A stretch of DNA of 64,000 nucleotides from Gimesia benthica (GTDB taxonomy: Bacteria > Planctomycetota > Planctomycetia > Planctomycetales > Planctomycetaceae), in the NCBI RefSeq assembly GCF_009720525.1, contig NZ_CP043930.1, forward strand, positions 1,116,001 to 1,180,000, in the 5' to 3' direction. Position numbers and translations under genes: made by a program. The notes below the pieces were generated by a model that saw only the letters and a program-made list of their open reading frames with translations, did not search any database and had not been told where the DNA came from. Below are positions 54,932 through 61,986 of the stretch, one piece after another; position 1 is the first letter of the stretch; each line of letters opens with the position of its first letter.

Positions 54932-55129
54932 TCAGATAGCTCGAACGTTCTCAGCACGTGGGCCCTTAGGACCTTGTCCTTCAGTGTACTCAACACGTTG
55001 ACCTTCTTGAAGATCATCGAACCGGATTCCTTCAAGATTTGACATGTGGAAGAACATATCTGTTCCAGTTCCGTTGTCAATGAATCCAAACCCCTTGTCA
55101 ACAACCCTCTTAATAGTACCTTCAGTCAT
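54932..55129 (-). CDS. Cold-shock domain protein
   Basis: 65 aa from ATG 55129; a TTG eight codons upstream with AGGA before it is an alternative. It has GTIKRVVDKGFGFIDNGTGT with RNP1 (KGFGFI) and TDMFFHMSN with RNP2, as in CspA-like RNA chaperones. The C-terminal part (VEYTEGQGPKGPRAENVRAI) is typical. The leader before the gene is long, as usual for cold-shock genes. It is a single gene between tspO and remnants. Confidence 0.92.
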   Translation of the reverse strand: MTEGTIKRVVDKGFGFIDNGTGTDMFFHMSNLEGIRFDDLQEGQRVEYTEGQGPKGPRAENVRAI

Positions 55130-55777
55130 TACTTCTTCTTTCGCTTCACTCAAAAATCATCCTGAACACATGCAGCAATAAATACATCTTCAAAGCCCAA
55201 AAAATCATCGATCAGGAAGACATAATAGTACACAATCATATGTTCAAAGTCAATTCCTGAGTAATCTTTAAGGCGGCTTCTGACTGCAACTTCTTCAGTT
55301 TGCAGGTCATCATTGAGCCTGGCTTCCAGGAGATGAATGTCCCGTTGTGGCTCTGCATGTCGATCCGAGCGGGTTTTGGGTTCTCGTGGAGTGATCTGTC
55401 CGGTGCCAGTCTCGTCACCGGATTCATGAGTGAAAGTGTTAGAGATCTATCTGTCTGAGATCTATGTCGACGGGGCCGCCGAAGGACCTGATCTGTTCGT
55501 AGCAGCTGCGGTCCTGATAGATCTGATCGGGGCCGATGTAACACATGCCGCACTTACTCTACGGATCAGCTTGAAACCACTTCCAGCAATCGTTTTTCGC
55601 CACTTATATTGCCGTCCGTTATTGCCATCCGGGAATGCGACCGCCAGTCCTGGGCTATCGTACTCGATGGATGAATCATTTTCTGTGCTCCAAACTCAGT
55701 ACAGAATATTCCATCGACGGCAATGACGAATTAGTGCCCCCAGTAAAGTAAACAATTTGATCTACACGAATTGTTAA
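55130..55777. other. Long gap with a decayed coding fragment (55477-55560)
   Basis: About 650 bases. Bases 55477-55560 are about 75-80 percent alike by eye to 57994-58077. Both carry GCCGCCGAAGGACC, TCTGTTCGTA and a GATGTA/AATGTA-CACATGCCGCA core. The matching minus-strand frame at 57940-58248 is open, so the fragment here is a decayed second copy. The frames on either side are not convincing genes. Confidence 0.5.
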
Positions 55778-56221
55778 TTAACCCGCCGTTTTGAGGTCAA
55801 ATTGAAATTCATTTTCCCCGTCTTTAACTTCCACTTTAAGCGGACTGGTTTTGCGGTTCCGAAATTTCTCGGGAATATTCTTATAGACTTCCATTTTTTT
55901 AGCAGGCTGACCTGGCTCAGGAGGTACAGGGTCCGGATCGGGTGGTAAGATTGTCACGGTATAGTTTCCCAGTACGATATTGGAAATCGTTACACTTCCG
56001 TCTGCGTTTAGTTCTCCCCCGCCGCTTTCTCCTGTCTCACTATTTTCCAGATTCACTGAACCGGTCGTTACGGGTTCTCCTGCAAAGCTAATTGAAATAG
56101 TCACTCCACTACGCTGTTTGTCGTCACTGGGACTTTGGCTACATCCCACTAAAACAGTTGAACAGAGCAAGCACAAAAAACACAATCTATGCAATTTGTT
56201 TTGGCTTAGAAAAAATTTCAT
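55778..56221 (-). CDS. Planctomycete lipoprotein with beta-sandwich-like domain
   Basis: About 147 aa from ATG 56221, six bases after AAAGGA. The N-terminus LHRLCFLCLLCSTVLVGCSQ is a lipoprotein signal with lipobox LVGC. The mature part, GVTISISFAGEPVTTGSVNL through GSVTISNIVLGNYTVTILPP, resembles the transthyretin-like carboxypeptidase-regulatory domains found in planctomycete lipoproteins. These often sit next to DUF1559 genes, as here. The function is unknown. Confidence 0.8.
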   Translation of the reverse strand: MKFFLSQNKLHRLCFLCLLCSTVLVGCSQSPSDDKQRSGVTISISFAGEPVTTGSVNLENSETGESGGGELNADGSVTISNIVLGNYTVTILPPDPDPVPPEPGQPAKKMEVYKNIPEKFRNRKTSPLKVEVKDGENEFQFDLKTAG

Positions 56222-56260
56222 CGAAAATCCTTTGGGGTTCTCACTCACAAAATGATGGCT

Positions 56261-56292
56261 AAAAAAAGGCCCCCGCTGCAGGCAACGGGGGT
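56261..56292 (-). terminator. Rho-independent terminator between DUF1559 and lipoprotein
   Basis: On the minus strand CCCCCGTTGC pairs with GCAGCGGGGG (one G-U) and is followed by CC and seven T. It ends transcription of the DUF1559 gene 28 bases after its stop, so the lipoprotein may be partly uncoupled. Confidence 0.85.
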
Positions 56293-56319
56293 TCTTTGTC
56301 ATTATTTAAACACGTCCGC

Positions 56320-56574
56320 TTAAAACTCGCCGATGACCTGGCCATCATCTCTCACAGCAAGCTTTCTTAACGTGAACATGTCGATATTATCGGAGATAAA
56401 CCGTACCCCACCGTCGGCCAATAACGCATGAATCCCTCCTGTATGAAATGAATTCAACACGGTATTCACTTCATATTCACTGCTCGCACTGGCATGGGCA
56501 CTCGTATTCGAAAAGGCATTGGGCGGATGTCTGACTGTTGTCACTCCCCCGACATAACCATTCGTTGTTGGCAC
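56320..56574 (-). pseudogene. DUF1559 protein, C-terminal part after frameshift
   Basis: The 84-residue frame reads [40 protein letters not shown] and [20 protein letters not shown]. This is the conserved C-terminal part of DUF1559 (the HxGGxxxLxxDGSVRF region). It belongs to the gene that begins at 57311 and is out of frame because of the 14-bp duplication at 56580-56607. If one copy of the unit is removed, the two parts join as [16 protein letters not shown]. Confidence 0.85.
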
Positions 56575-57311
56575 GGCAGCGAGATTTCCATTACGAGATT
56601 TCCATTATTAGATAAAATCGCCCCGTTGACTGAGTTGTTGACCCAACCGTGCCACCCCCCCAAAGGATTTGCACTCTCTTCTCTACCATTTACATTTCCA
56701 GATTGTTCCCCGATGACAATAGTATTACTTGTTCCGTCGGTGCAATCTCGCATACGTTTGGAAAAATAGATCGCCAGTAATCCATTATTGCAGTAGGCGC
56801 CGCCGCCAATCACATCTCCCGTACAAACCGTTGTTCGACTGGCTGGATCTGGGGTTGCGCCAGCGATTCCAACATAGTCCATCACCATGCTTTCATTTGC
56901 TAACGCGACTTCAGCATTGACCATTCCATGCGGACTGGAAGGACAAACGTAAATAGGCACTCGCAATGTTCGGAATACAGGCTGTAAACTTGAATGTGCC
57001 CAAAAACTTCCACTGAAATTGACCAGATTGTAAGCGGGTGCCTGATCAATATAAGGTAGAATCCCAACGCGCCAGTTTGCTCCCGAACGCTGAAATTGAG
57101 CCCCAATGGGGAAACTGTTAAATGCATCATGGTAGTTATGGAGAGCCAAGCCAATTTGCTTCATATTGTTTTTGCAGGTGCTACGTCTGGCTGCTTCGCG
57201 TGCCTGCTGAACGGCTGGTAAAAGTAAAGCAATCAGGATGGCAATGATCGCAATCACCACCAACAGCTCAATTAATGTAAAACCACGTCTGGATTGTCTC
57301 ATATTTCGCAT
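56541..57311 (-). pseudogene. DUF1559 pilin-like protein, N-terminal part before frameshift
   Basis: ATG 57311 follows GAGGG. The N-terminus has a type IV prepilin signal (RRGFTLIELLVVIAIIAILI, then ALLLPAVQQAREAARRSTCK) and the DUF1559 region NMKQIGLALHNYHDAFNSFP. It continues through CPSSPHGMVNAEVAL and NTIVIGEQSGNVNGREE. After [21 protein letters not shown] it stops early, because a 14-bp tandem duplication shifts the frame. DUF1559 proteins are numerous in planctomycetes and probably surface-exposed or pseudopilin-like. Confidence 0.88.
56580..56607. repeat. 14-bp tandem duplication breaking the DUF1559 gene
   Basis: CGAGATTTCCATTA is present twice without spacing (56580-56593 and 56594-56607). 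Removing one copy restores the open frame across the DUF1559 gene. Confidence 0.92.
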
Positions 57312-57723
57312 AGAATTCCCTCAATAAGATCATGAACATCCAAAAAAGAGGGATTCAAGCGCAAAGTCCCTGGCATTTTCTGAAGATAATTAATCATTAG
57401 TTTGTGCTAAATGATGATTTTGCAGTAAATAAAGGCAGGACTCACTACAGGTAGGACTCTCTCAATTAGCAGGTAGGACTCTCTCACTTAGACCGGGATC
57501 TCCAATTGGGGGCGAGAGTGAAACCGATCCATGTATATTTATTTACTGATAATAACAGTACGCCCCCCCCTGAGTCTAGCTTCTGCCAAGTTTTTGGCAC
57601 CTTTTTGCGACCGGGAGTCTCGAGGCTCGGCTGGGCGGCGTCCAAACTGCACCCCATCGGACCGAAAACTGATTTCGGCGTGTAGAGTTCCTTGAGGAGC
57701 TGAGTACACTTAAGCCCACCTGT
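57312..57723. other. Intergenic with short tandem repeats and a hairpin
   Basis: CAGGTAGGACTCTCTCAATTA (57448-57468) is repeated at 57470-57490 with one change, and a weaker third unit begins near 57434. Further right, TGCCAA and TTGGCA (57584-57599) form a short hairpin followed by a T run, a possible terminator or element end for the transposase remnant at 57724-57905. No gene is seen. Confidence 0.55.
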
Positions 57724-57905
57724 TCAATTCAGACCTCGAGAGGTTGTCGGCGGCGGACTAACCAAACGTTCATTCCGATCAAGAATCGCGGCGAGCAATC
57801 TCCTTTGCGTAGCCACTTCGGCTAGTTGGAACGTCACATCCCCGGCTTGGCGTGTCAGCCTGGCCCCGATCTTGATGAGCTTCTTTCCCGGAAAAGATGA
57901 GTGAC
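57724..57905 (-). pseudogene. Transposase C-terminal remnant (IS1380/IS4-like)
   Basis: The minus strand reads KKLIKIGARLTRQAGDVTFQ, LAEVATQRRLLAAILDRNER, then LVSPPP. This matches the C-terminal end of IS1380-like DDE transposases (a pattern of KIGARLVRHARxVTFQLAEVAV). The N-terminal 350-400 residues are missing. The remnant is inactive. Confidence 0.6.
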
Positions 57906-57939
57906 CACTGCTCAACGTCTTAAGCTAATGCCAGTGATT

Positions 57940-58248
57940 TCAGATTTCGTTTACTTCAGGAAACTGGCGATCATCTGTTTTAGCTCTAGCTCTGCGGAGC
58001 CGCCGAAGGACCAAGGTCTGTTCGTAACCGCCGCGGCCCTTGGAGATCTGGTCGAAACGAATGTACCACATGCCGCATTCGCTGTAGGCGGCTACGACGA
58101 CGAAGTGGTCGGGGGTTTTGTTCTGGACGAACAGCTGATATTCGACGAGCGTTTCGCCGGGGAGTTGGATCATTCTTACCGGCCCGATAGAGAGACAGCT
58201 GGCCTTAACGGGGCGGCTGGCGTCGCGGGCATTCCAGGCCAGAATCAT
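57940..58248 (-). CDS. Hypothetical protein or remnant (102 aa)
   Basis: The frame is open from 58248 to 57940. It has protein-like features: RMIQLPGETLVEYQLFVQNK, TPDHFVVVAAYSECGMWYIR, FDQISKGRGGYEQTLVLRRL. No ribosome-binding site is clear. A decayed second copy of its middle is at 55477-55560, which suggests a repeated or mobile gene. I do not recognise the family. Confidence 0.4.
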   Translation of the reverse strand: MILAWNARDASRPVKASCLSIGPVRMIQLPGETLVEYQLFVQNKTPDHFVVVAAYSECGMWYIRFDQISKGRGGYEQTLVLRRLRRARAKTDDRQFPEVNEI

Positions 58249-58867
58249 CGCGGCTTAAATCTTTTGTGAGAAGTACGCTTGCTGATTCTGCAAGATTTTT
58301 CTGATTCACCTCGTCAGAGAAGGCCGGTTGCGATGTGCCGGGAAAGCGGAGGTCTGCTGTTGCAGTTTTTCGCGGACGATGCCTGGGACATCGCATGTAA
58401 TACGGCCGTTGCCGTAAAATATTTGACTGTCGCTACACAGCTGGCAAAATAGATAACACATTTTCAGTAATAATTCAGACAGAGAGCCGTCCCGGCAGCA
58501 GGTCAAACCCCTGTGCGACAAATATTATGAGCCACTCTCCAGTATCTTCGAATGTGTAATCTCAGCAATTACTAACTGCCGTGGGCAGCTCTTAATCTAC
58601 ATTTGCGATTTCATCCTTCAACTTCTGCACAAGAGTGCAATAGCCATTTACACTAGAAAACTCTGAGTCTTGTGGACGGTCTCATTCCTGGGGGAAGCCA
58701 ACCGATCGCCCGCACTACAGTGTTCAACCGAAAATGCTCTCGCAAATAGATGAGGCATCAGAACGTAATTTCAACGAGCCGGTGTATAGCATGTGGTCTC
58801 GGAAAATCGAAGTCCTTGAGTTTCTCTGAGATGCTTTTTGACATCGCCATAGTTGAAACTGGCCACT
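58249..58867. other. Intergenic, probable decayed DNA
   Basis: About 620 bases. A minus-strand frame at 58306-58521 is open but lacks a start site and looks like low-quality coding sequence. I see no clear RNA, repeat or regulatory element. Confidence 0.4.
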
Positions 58868-59185
58868 CTACGGCGGTTCGACTTGCTTCTGCTCCTCAAG
58901 TCGTCGACACGCTGCCTCAAAGCCTGTCAGGGCGGCTGTTTGGACCCGACTAAATTCATCGTGAAAATCTCGACCACTCTCGAACGCGGCTGGCCCCAGG
59001 GATCGCAGCCACGATTCAATTCCCTTGCCATGATGGTAGTAGTCACTCAACAGGAAACGTGCGACCAGTTGACCACAGGATGCGCACTTTACATAAACGG
59101 TTTGCGGCTGACCTGGTTCACTCACGAGCATGTTGCATACATCCGTGGACTGGCACTCCTGACATTTCTGAATGTGAACTTCCAT
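58868..59185 (-). CDS. Zinc-ribbon hypothetical protein (105 aa)
   Basis: ATG 59185. CQECQSTDVCNM and VKCASCGQLVARFLLSDYYH give two CxxC pairs typical of a small zinc ribbon. A helical tail follows (FHDEFSRVQTAALTGFEAAC). Such proteins act as RNA, DNA or protein adaptors; the function here is unknown. It lies 47 bases after the DASS transporter start on the same strand, downstream, so co-transcription is likely. Confidence 0.7.
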   Translation of the reverse strand: MEVHIQKCQECQSTDVCNMLVSEPGQPQTVYVKCASCGQLVARFLLSDYYHHGKGIESWLRSLGPAAFESGRDFHDEFSRVQTAALTGFEAACRRLEEQKQVEPP

Positions 59186-59232
59186 TGCAACAGCCTCTCT
59201 TATTGAATGGTCAACTCATGCGACACAATAAT

Positions 59233-60609
59233 TTAGAACAAACCAACGATGTCCCACCACCAATAGCCTGTCGAAAATGCCAGCATCGCTCCGACGACCG
59301 CGATCACCAAGCCAGGTTTGAGCATGTCGATTGTTTTCAACTCGCCAGTTCCAAACGCCATTGCGTTCGGGGGAGTCGAAATTGGCAGCGGCATTGCCAA
59401 CGAGCAGGCAAAAGCCACACCAATCATAACGGGCGTGACGCTGGAGATGGCCAAACCCATAACGATCGGCAAGAGCAGGTTTGCAGTTGCGGTGTTACTC
59501 ATCACGGACGACATCACAATTGCCAGTAATCCGAATGCCACCATCACGGTAAACACGCTGGAATCATGCAATGGAATATTGCCAATGATCCAATCATCCA
59601 AACCACTGAGGTCAATCGCCACGCCAAGACAACCTCCGCCCCCCATCAACAGCAACACGTCCCATGACAAGGCACGAAGGTCTTCGACAGACAATATTTT
59701 CAAACCGAAAAAAAGGACCAGCGGAACCAACGCGACAGTACCAGCCGAATATCCATGCGACTCGGTCGTCATCCAGCCCGCGATCGTCACAAGGGTCCCT
59801 CCAATGACGATCCATGACCGTTTATTCAACCCGTTGACTGGCTGATCTGCTGCAACCTCGACCTCGCGCTGCTGCCCGCGAAACAGGTAGAGCAGCAATG
59901 CCCACGTCAGAGTCAACATCACGACTACTCCCGGAACGCCGATAAGCATCCACATCCAGAACTGTGGTGCCAGCCCGGCCTGACGCATGTATTGCAAGGC
60001 GATCGCATTGGGTGGGCTGCCAATCGGTGTTCCCAGTCCACCCAGATTTGCGGCGAACGCGATACCCAGTAGCAAGGCTTGACGATACCGGTCATTTGGT
60101 GGCAGACTGCGAATGAACGGCAGGCACAATGCCAACATTGTCGCCGCGGTTGCCGTGTTACTCAGCCACATCGACAGGCAAGCCGTCAAGAGCATGACGC
60201 CGAACAACAACCGCGGGATGGAGCGTCCCGTCCGTGTGATGATGGCGAGGGCGATCCGATGATCTAATTGATACTTATGCAATGCAGAGGACAGCACGAA
60301 ACCGCCCAGAAACAGCAAAATGATATCCGAGAAAAAAGGGGCCAGGAATTTGGTTGCCTCGACGGGATTTCCACTCTGCTCCAAGACTGGCCGCACCCAA
60401 ACCAGACAACAGAACAGTACCACTAAACTTGTTACAAACAGTGGCACAACTTCAGTGATCCAAAGCGTCGCTGCGATCACCAGCACGACACCGGCAGCTT
60501 TTGACGGCCCGTCCATTCCCAAGGGGGACTCCACGATCAACAATACCAGGGCTACCAACGCAGCTGCCGAGAATACTACGTTCTTCCAGGAAACCCTACG
60601 CGAAGACAA
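59233..60609 (-). CDS. DASS-family (SLC13) anion/dicarboxylate:sodium symporter
   Basis: 458 aa with 11-12 hydrophobic helices. The DASS signatures are LWITEVVPLFVTSLVVLF, LSMWLSNTATAATMLALCLP with the SNT motif, GLGTPIGSPPNAIALQYM, and a second SNT in MSSVMSNTATANLLLPIVMG followed by LPISTPPNAMAFGTG. These proteins move dicarboxylates, citrate or sulfate with sodium. Both SNT pairs are intact, so it should be active. It is plausibly the first gene of a unit with the zinc-ribbon gene. Confidence 0.92.
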   Translation of the reverse strand: MSSRRVSWKNVVFSAAALVALVLLIVESPLGMDGPSKAAGVVLVIAATLWITEVVPLFVTSLVVLFCCLVWVRPVLEQSGNPVEATKFLAPFFSDIILLFLGGFVLSSALHKYQLDHRIALAIITRTGRSIPRLLFGVMLLTACLSMWLSNTATAATMLALCLPFIRSLPPNDRYRQALLLGIAFAANLGGLGTPIGSPPNAIALQYMRQAGLAPQFWMWMLIGVPGVVVMLTLTWALLLYLFRGQQREVEVAADQPVNGLNKRSWIVIGGTLVTIAGWMTTESHGYSAGTVALVPLVLFFGLKILSVEDLRALSWDVLLLMGGGGCLGVAIDLSGLDDWIIGNIPLHDSSVFTVMVAFGLLAIVMSSVMSNTATANLLLPIVMGLAISSVTPVMIGVAFACSLAMPLPISTPPNAMAFGTGELKTIDMLKPGLVIAVVGAMLAFSTGYWWWDIVGLF

Positions 60610-60736
60610 TTCCAGGCCCTTTCCAGCAAATTAGTATGGCGAGACTTCACCAGACAACAACTCACATTTACTTTGTCAGCGTTGCGCTGCACATTCTACC
60701 AGCAAATGATTTGCTGATGAAGTGTAAAGGGTTTCT

Positions 60737-60904
60737 GGACCATCAGGGGAATCATCATCCCCTGGGCGAGATGAAATTTCGCTTCACGGCGTTTGGTAAT
60801 GATTTGTTCGGATGAATGACGCTGGGGGGCATATTCGCGTCCTCAATTGGTCCAGAATCCTGATTAGTATATCAAGTTCTGGATGCGGTTAAGGGGGCAG
60901 GTCA
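60737..60904 (-). pseudogene. Third IS3 orfA/left-end remnant
   Basis: On the minus strand the sequence from 60904 starts TGACCTGCCCCCTTAACCGC, continues with AACTTGATATACTAATCAGG and reaches an orfA start near 60830 (MPPSVIHPNKSLPNAVKRN-like, with frame changes). It ends near 60737 after GMMIPLMVQK. It is strongly decayed but clearly the left end of the same IS3 type as 35287-36059. Confidence 0.8.
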
Positions 60905-61461
60905 AAGCCACCTGCAGAGAGATCTGAAGCCAGCCCAGGGATCAAGCTCTATCTCCTGTTAGGCTTGAACTCGGCCATGACCCAGATCGACATGGCCGAG
61001 CTCCACCCAATGAACTTGACTGGAAGCGGAGCAAAACTGGGAACTGCGAGAATGTGCCCGTGGTGTCGTATCCGCTTTGGGCTGTTCAGAACAAACGCTG
61101 GTCACTGGAAAATACTCCGATAGGCCCCGCTCCCGGATCGCTGGGCTGGTAGACGGCCAAGGTGGCGAATAATCCATACGAATTAGACGCGGGGAAGTGT
61201 TGTTAGTATATTATTATCATAGGGGAGGAGGCGAGGCTGGATCGGTTCCAGGCTCCCTCCGAAGGAGATGTAAAGATAGACGCTGGCTGAAAATCTGCCT
61301 CTATGACCAATTCATCAAAATAGGTCAGTTTTTTCATTTCAAACCGGCTATTTCATTGTAATTGATCACACTCTGCAGAGAGAATAGAGGCGATTTTTAG
61401 ATCAATCTGAGATTATGATCCCCCAGACCCTGAAACTCTTCAAGCAAGCGGGCCCTGATTG
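60905..61461. other. Long gap with no gene assigned
   Basis: About 560 bases between the IS3 remnant and the STAS gene. A minus-strand frame at 60959-61177 is open but has no start site or recognisable content. The 61200-61460 part is likely to contain the promoter and leader of the STAS gene. Confidence 0.4.
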
Positions 61462-61833
61462 ATGCTAGAGAACTTTGAAGTATTTGAGGTTGAACTGAGT
61501 ACTCCAAATTTGATTGTGATTCCCCTGGGATCGACGCTGCAATTTCACTACAGCAACGTCCAGGTTGAATCCAACAAGGTATTAAGACTCTTCAACTCTC
61601 CAGAAATTAAGAATGTGATCATCGACCTTTCAAAAGTTGATTATCTAGATTCAGTCATCATCAACTCGATCATTCGTTACCTGCAGCAGGCCAGACAGAC
61701 TGGGGGACAGGCCTTCTGCTGCAATGCCTCTGAGAATATGCAAAACATTCTCAAGTGCATCAGAGTAGGGACTCTCTGGCCGTTATTTGATACCCGGGAA
61801 GAAGCCATCGACTCCATCACCACAAATTTATAA
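61462..61833 (+). CDS. STAS-domain protein (anti-sigma factor antagonist-like)
   Basis: 123 aa from ATG 61462 (a TTG precedes it). LSTPNLIVIPLGSTLQFHYS, NVIIDLSKVDYLDSVIINSI and QAFCCNASENMQNILKCIRV form the STAS fold. The central DYLDSVIINSI has the Ser that is phosphorylated in SpoIIAA/RsbV-like proteins. It should take part in a partner-switching control circuit, but no anti-sigma kinase or phosphatase gene is adjacent. Confidence 0.82.
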   Translation: MLENFEVFEVELSTPNLIVIPLGSTLQFHYSNVQVESNKVLRLFNSPEIKNVIIDLSKVDYLDSVIINSIIRYLQQARQTGGQAFCCNASENMQNILKCIRVGTLWPLFDTREEAIDSITTNL

Positions 61834-61872
61834 ACCTCTGATTTCTATTTTTTAGACGAAGAACATGCACCC

Positions 61873-61943
61873 GGTTTAAGGGGCAAGGTCAAAACGACAC
61901 AACACTTAGTCTTGTGACTGGTGTCATCCTCGGGGGCAAGTCA
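61873..61943. repeat. IS3 end remnants (two ends side by side)
   Basis: GGTTTAAGGGGCAAGGTCA (61873-61891) matches the left end in reverse. GTGACTGGTGTCATCCTCGG onwards to AAGTCA at 61943 matches the right end of the 35287-36059 element. Both are left-over ends without a transposase. Confidence 0.65.
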
Positions 61944-61986
61944 CTACTGTTGTGACCATGATAAGTTATTGAGGAAATTATCAGGT

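Noticed and set aside
57594..57608. Sigma-54-like TTGGCAC...TGC sequence
   Set aside because: The GG-GC spacing is 11 instead of 12 bases, and the match is explained by the small hairpin there; no gene follows on that strand.
60959..61177. Minus-strand frame of 72 codons
   Set aside because: No start site and no motif; it may be a remnant but cannot be supported.
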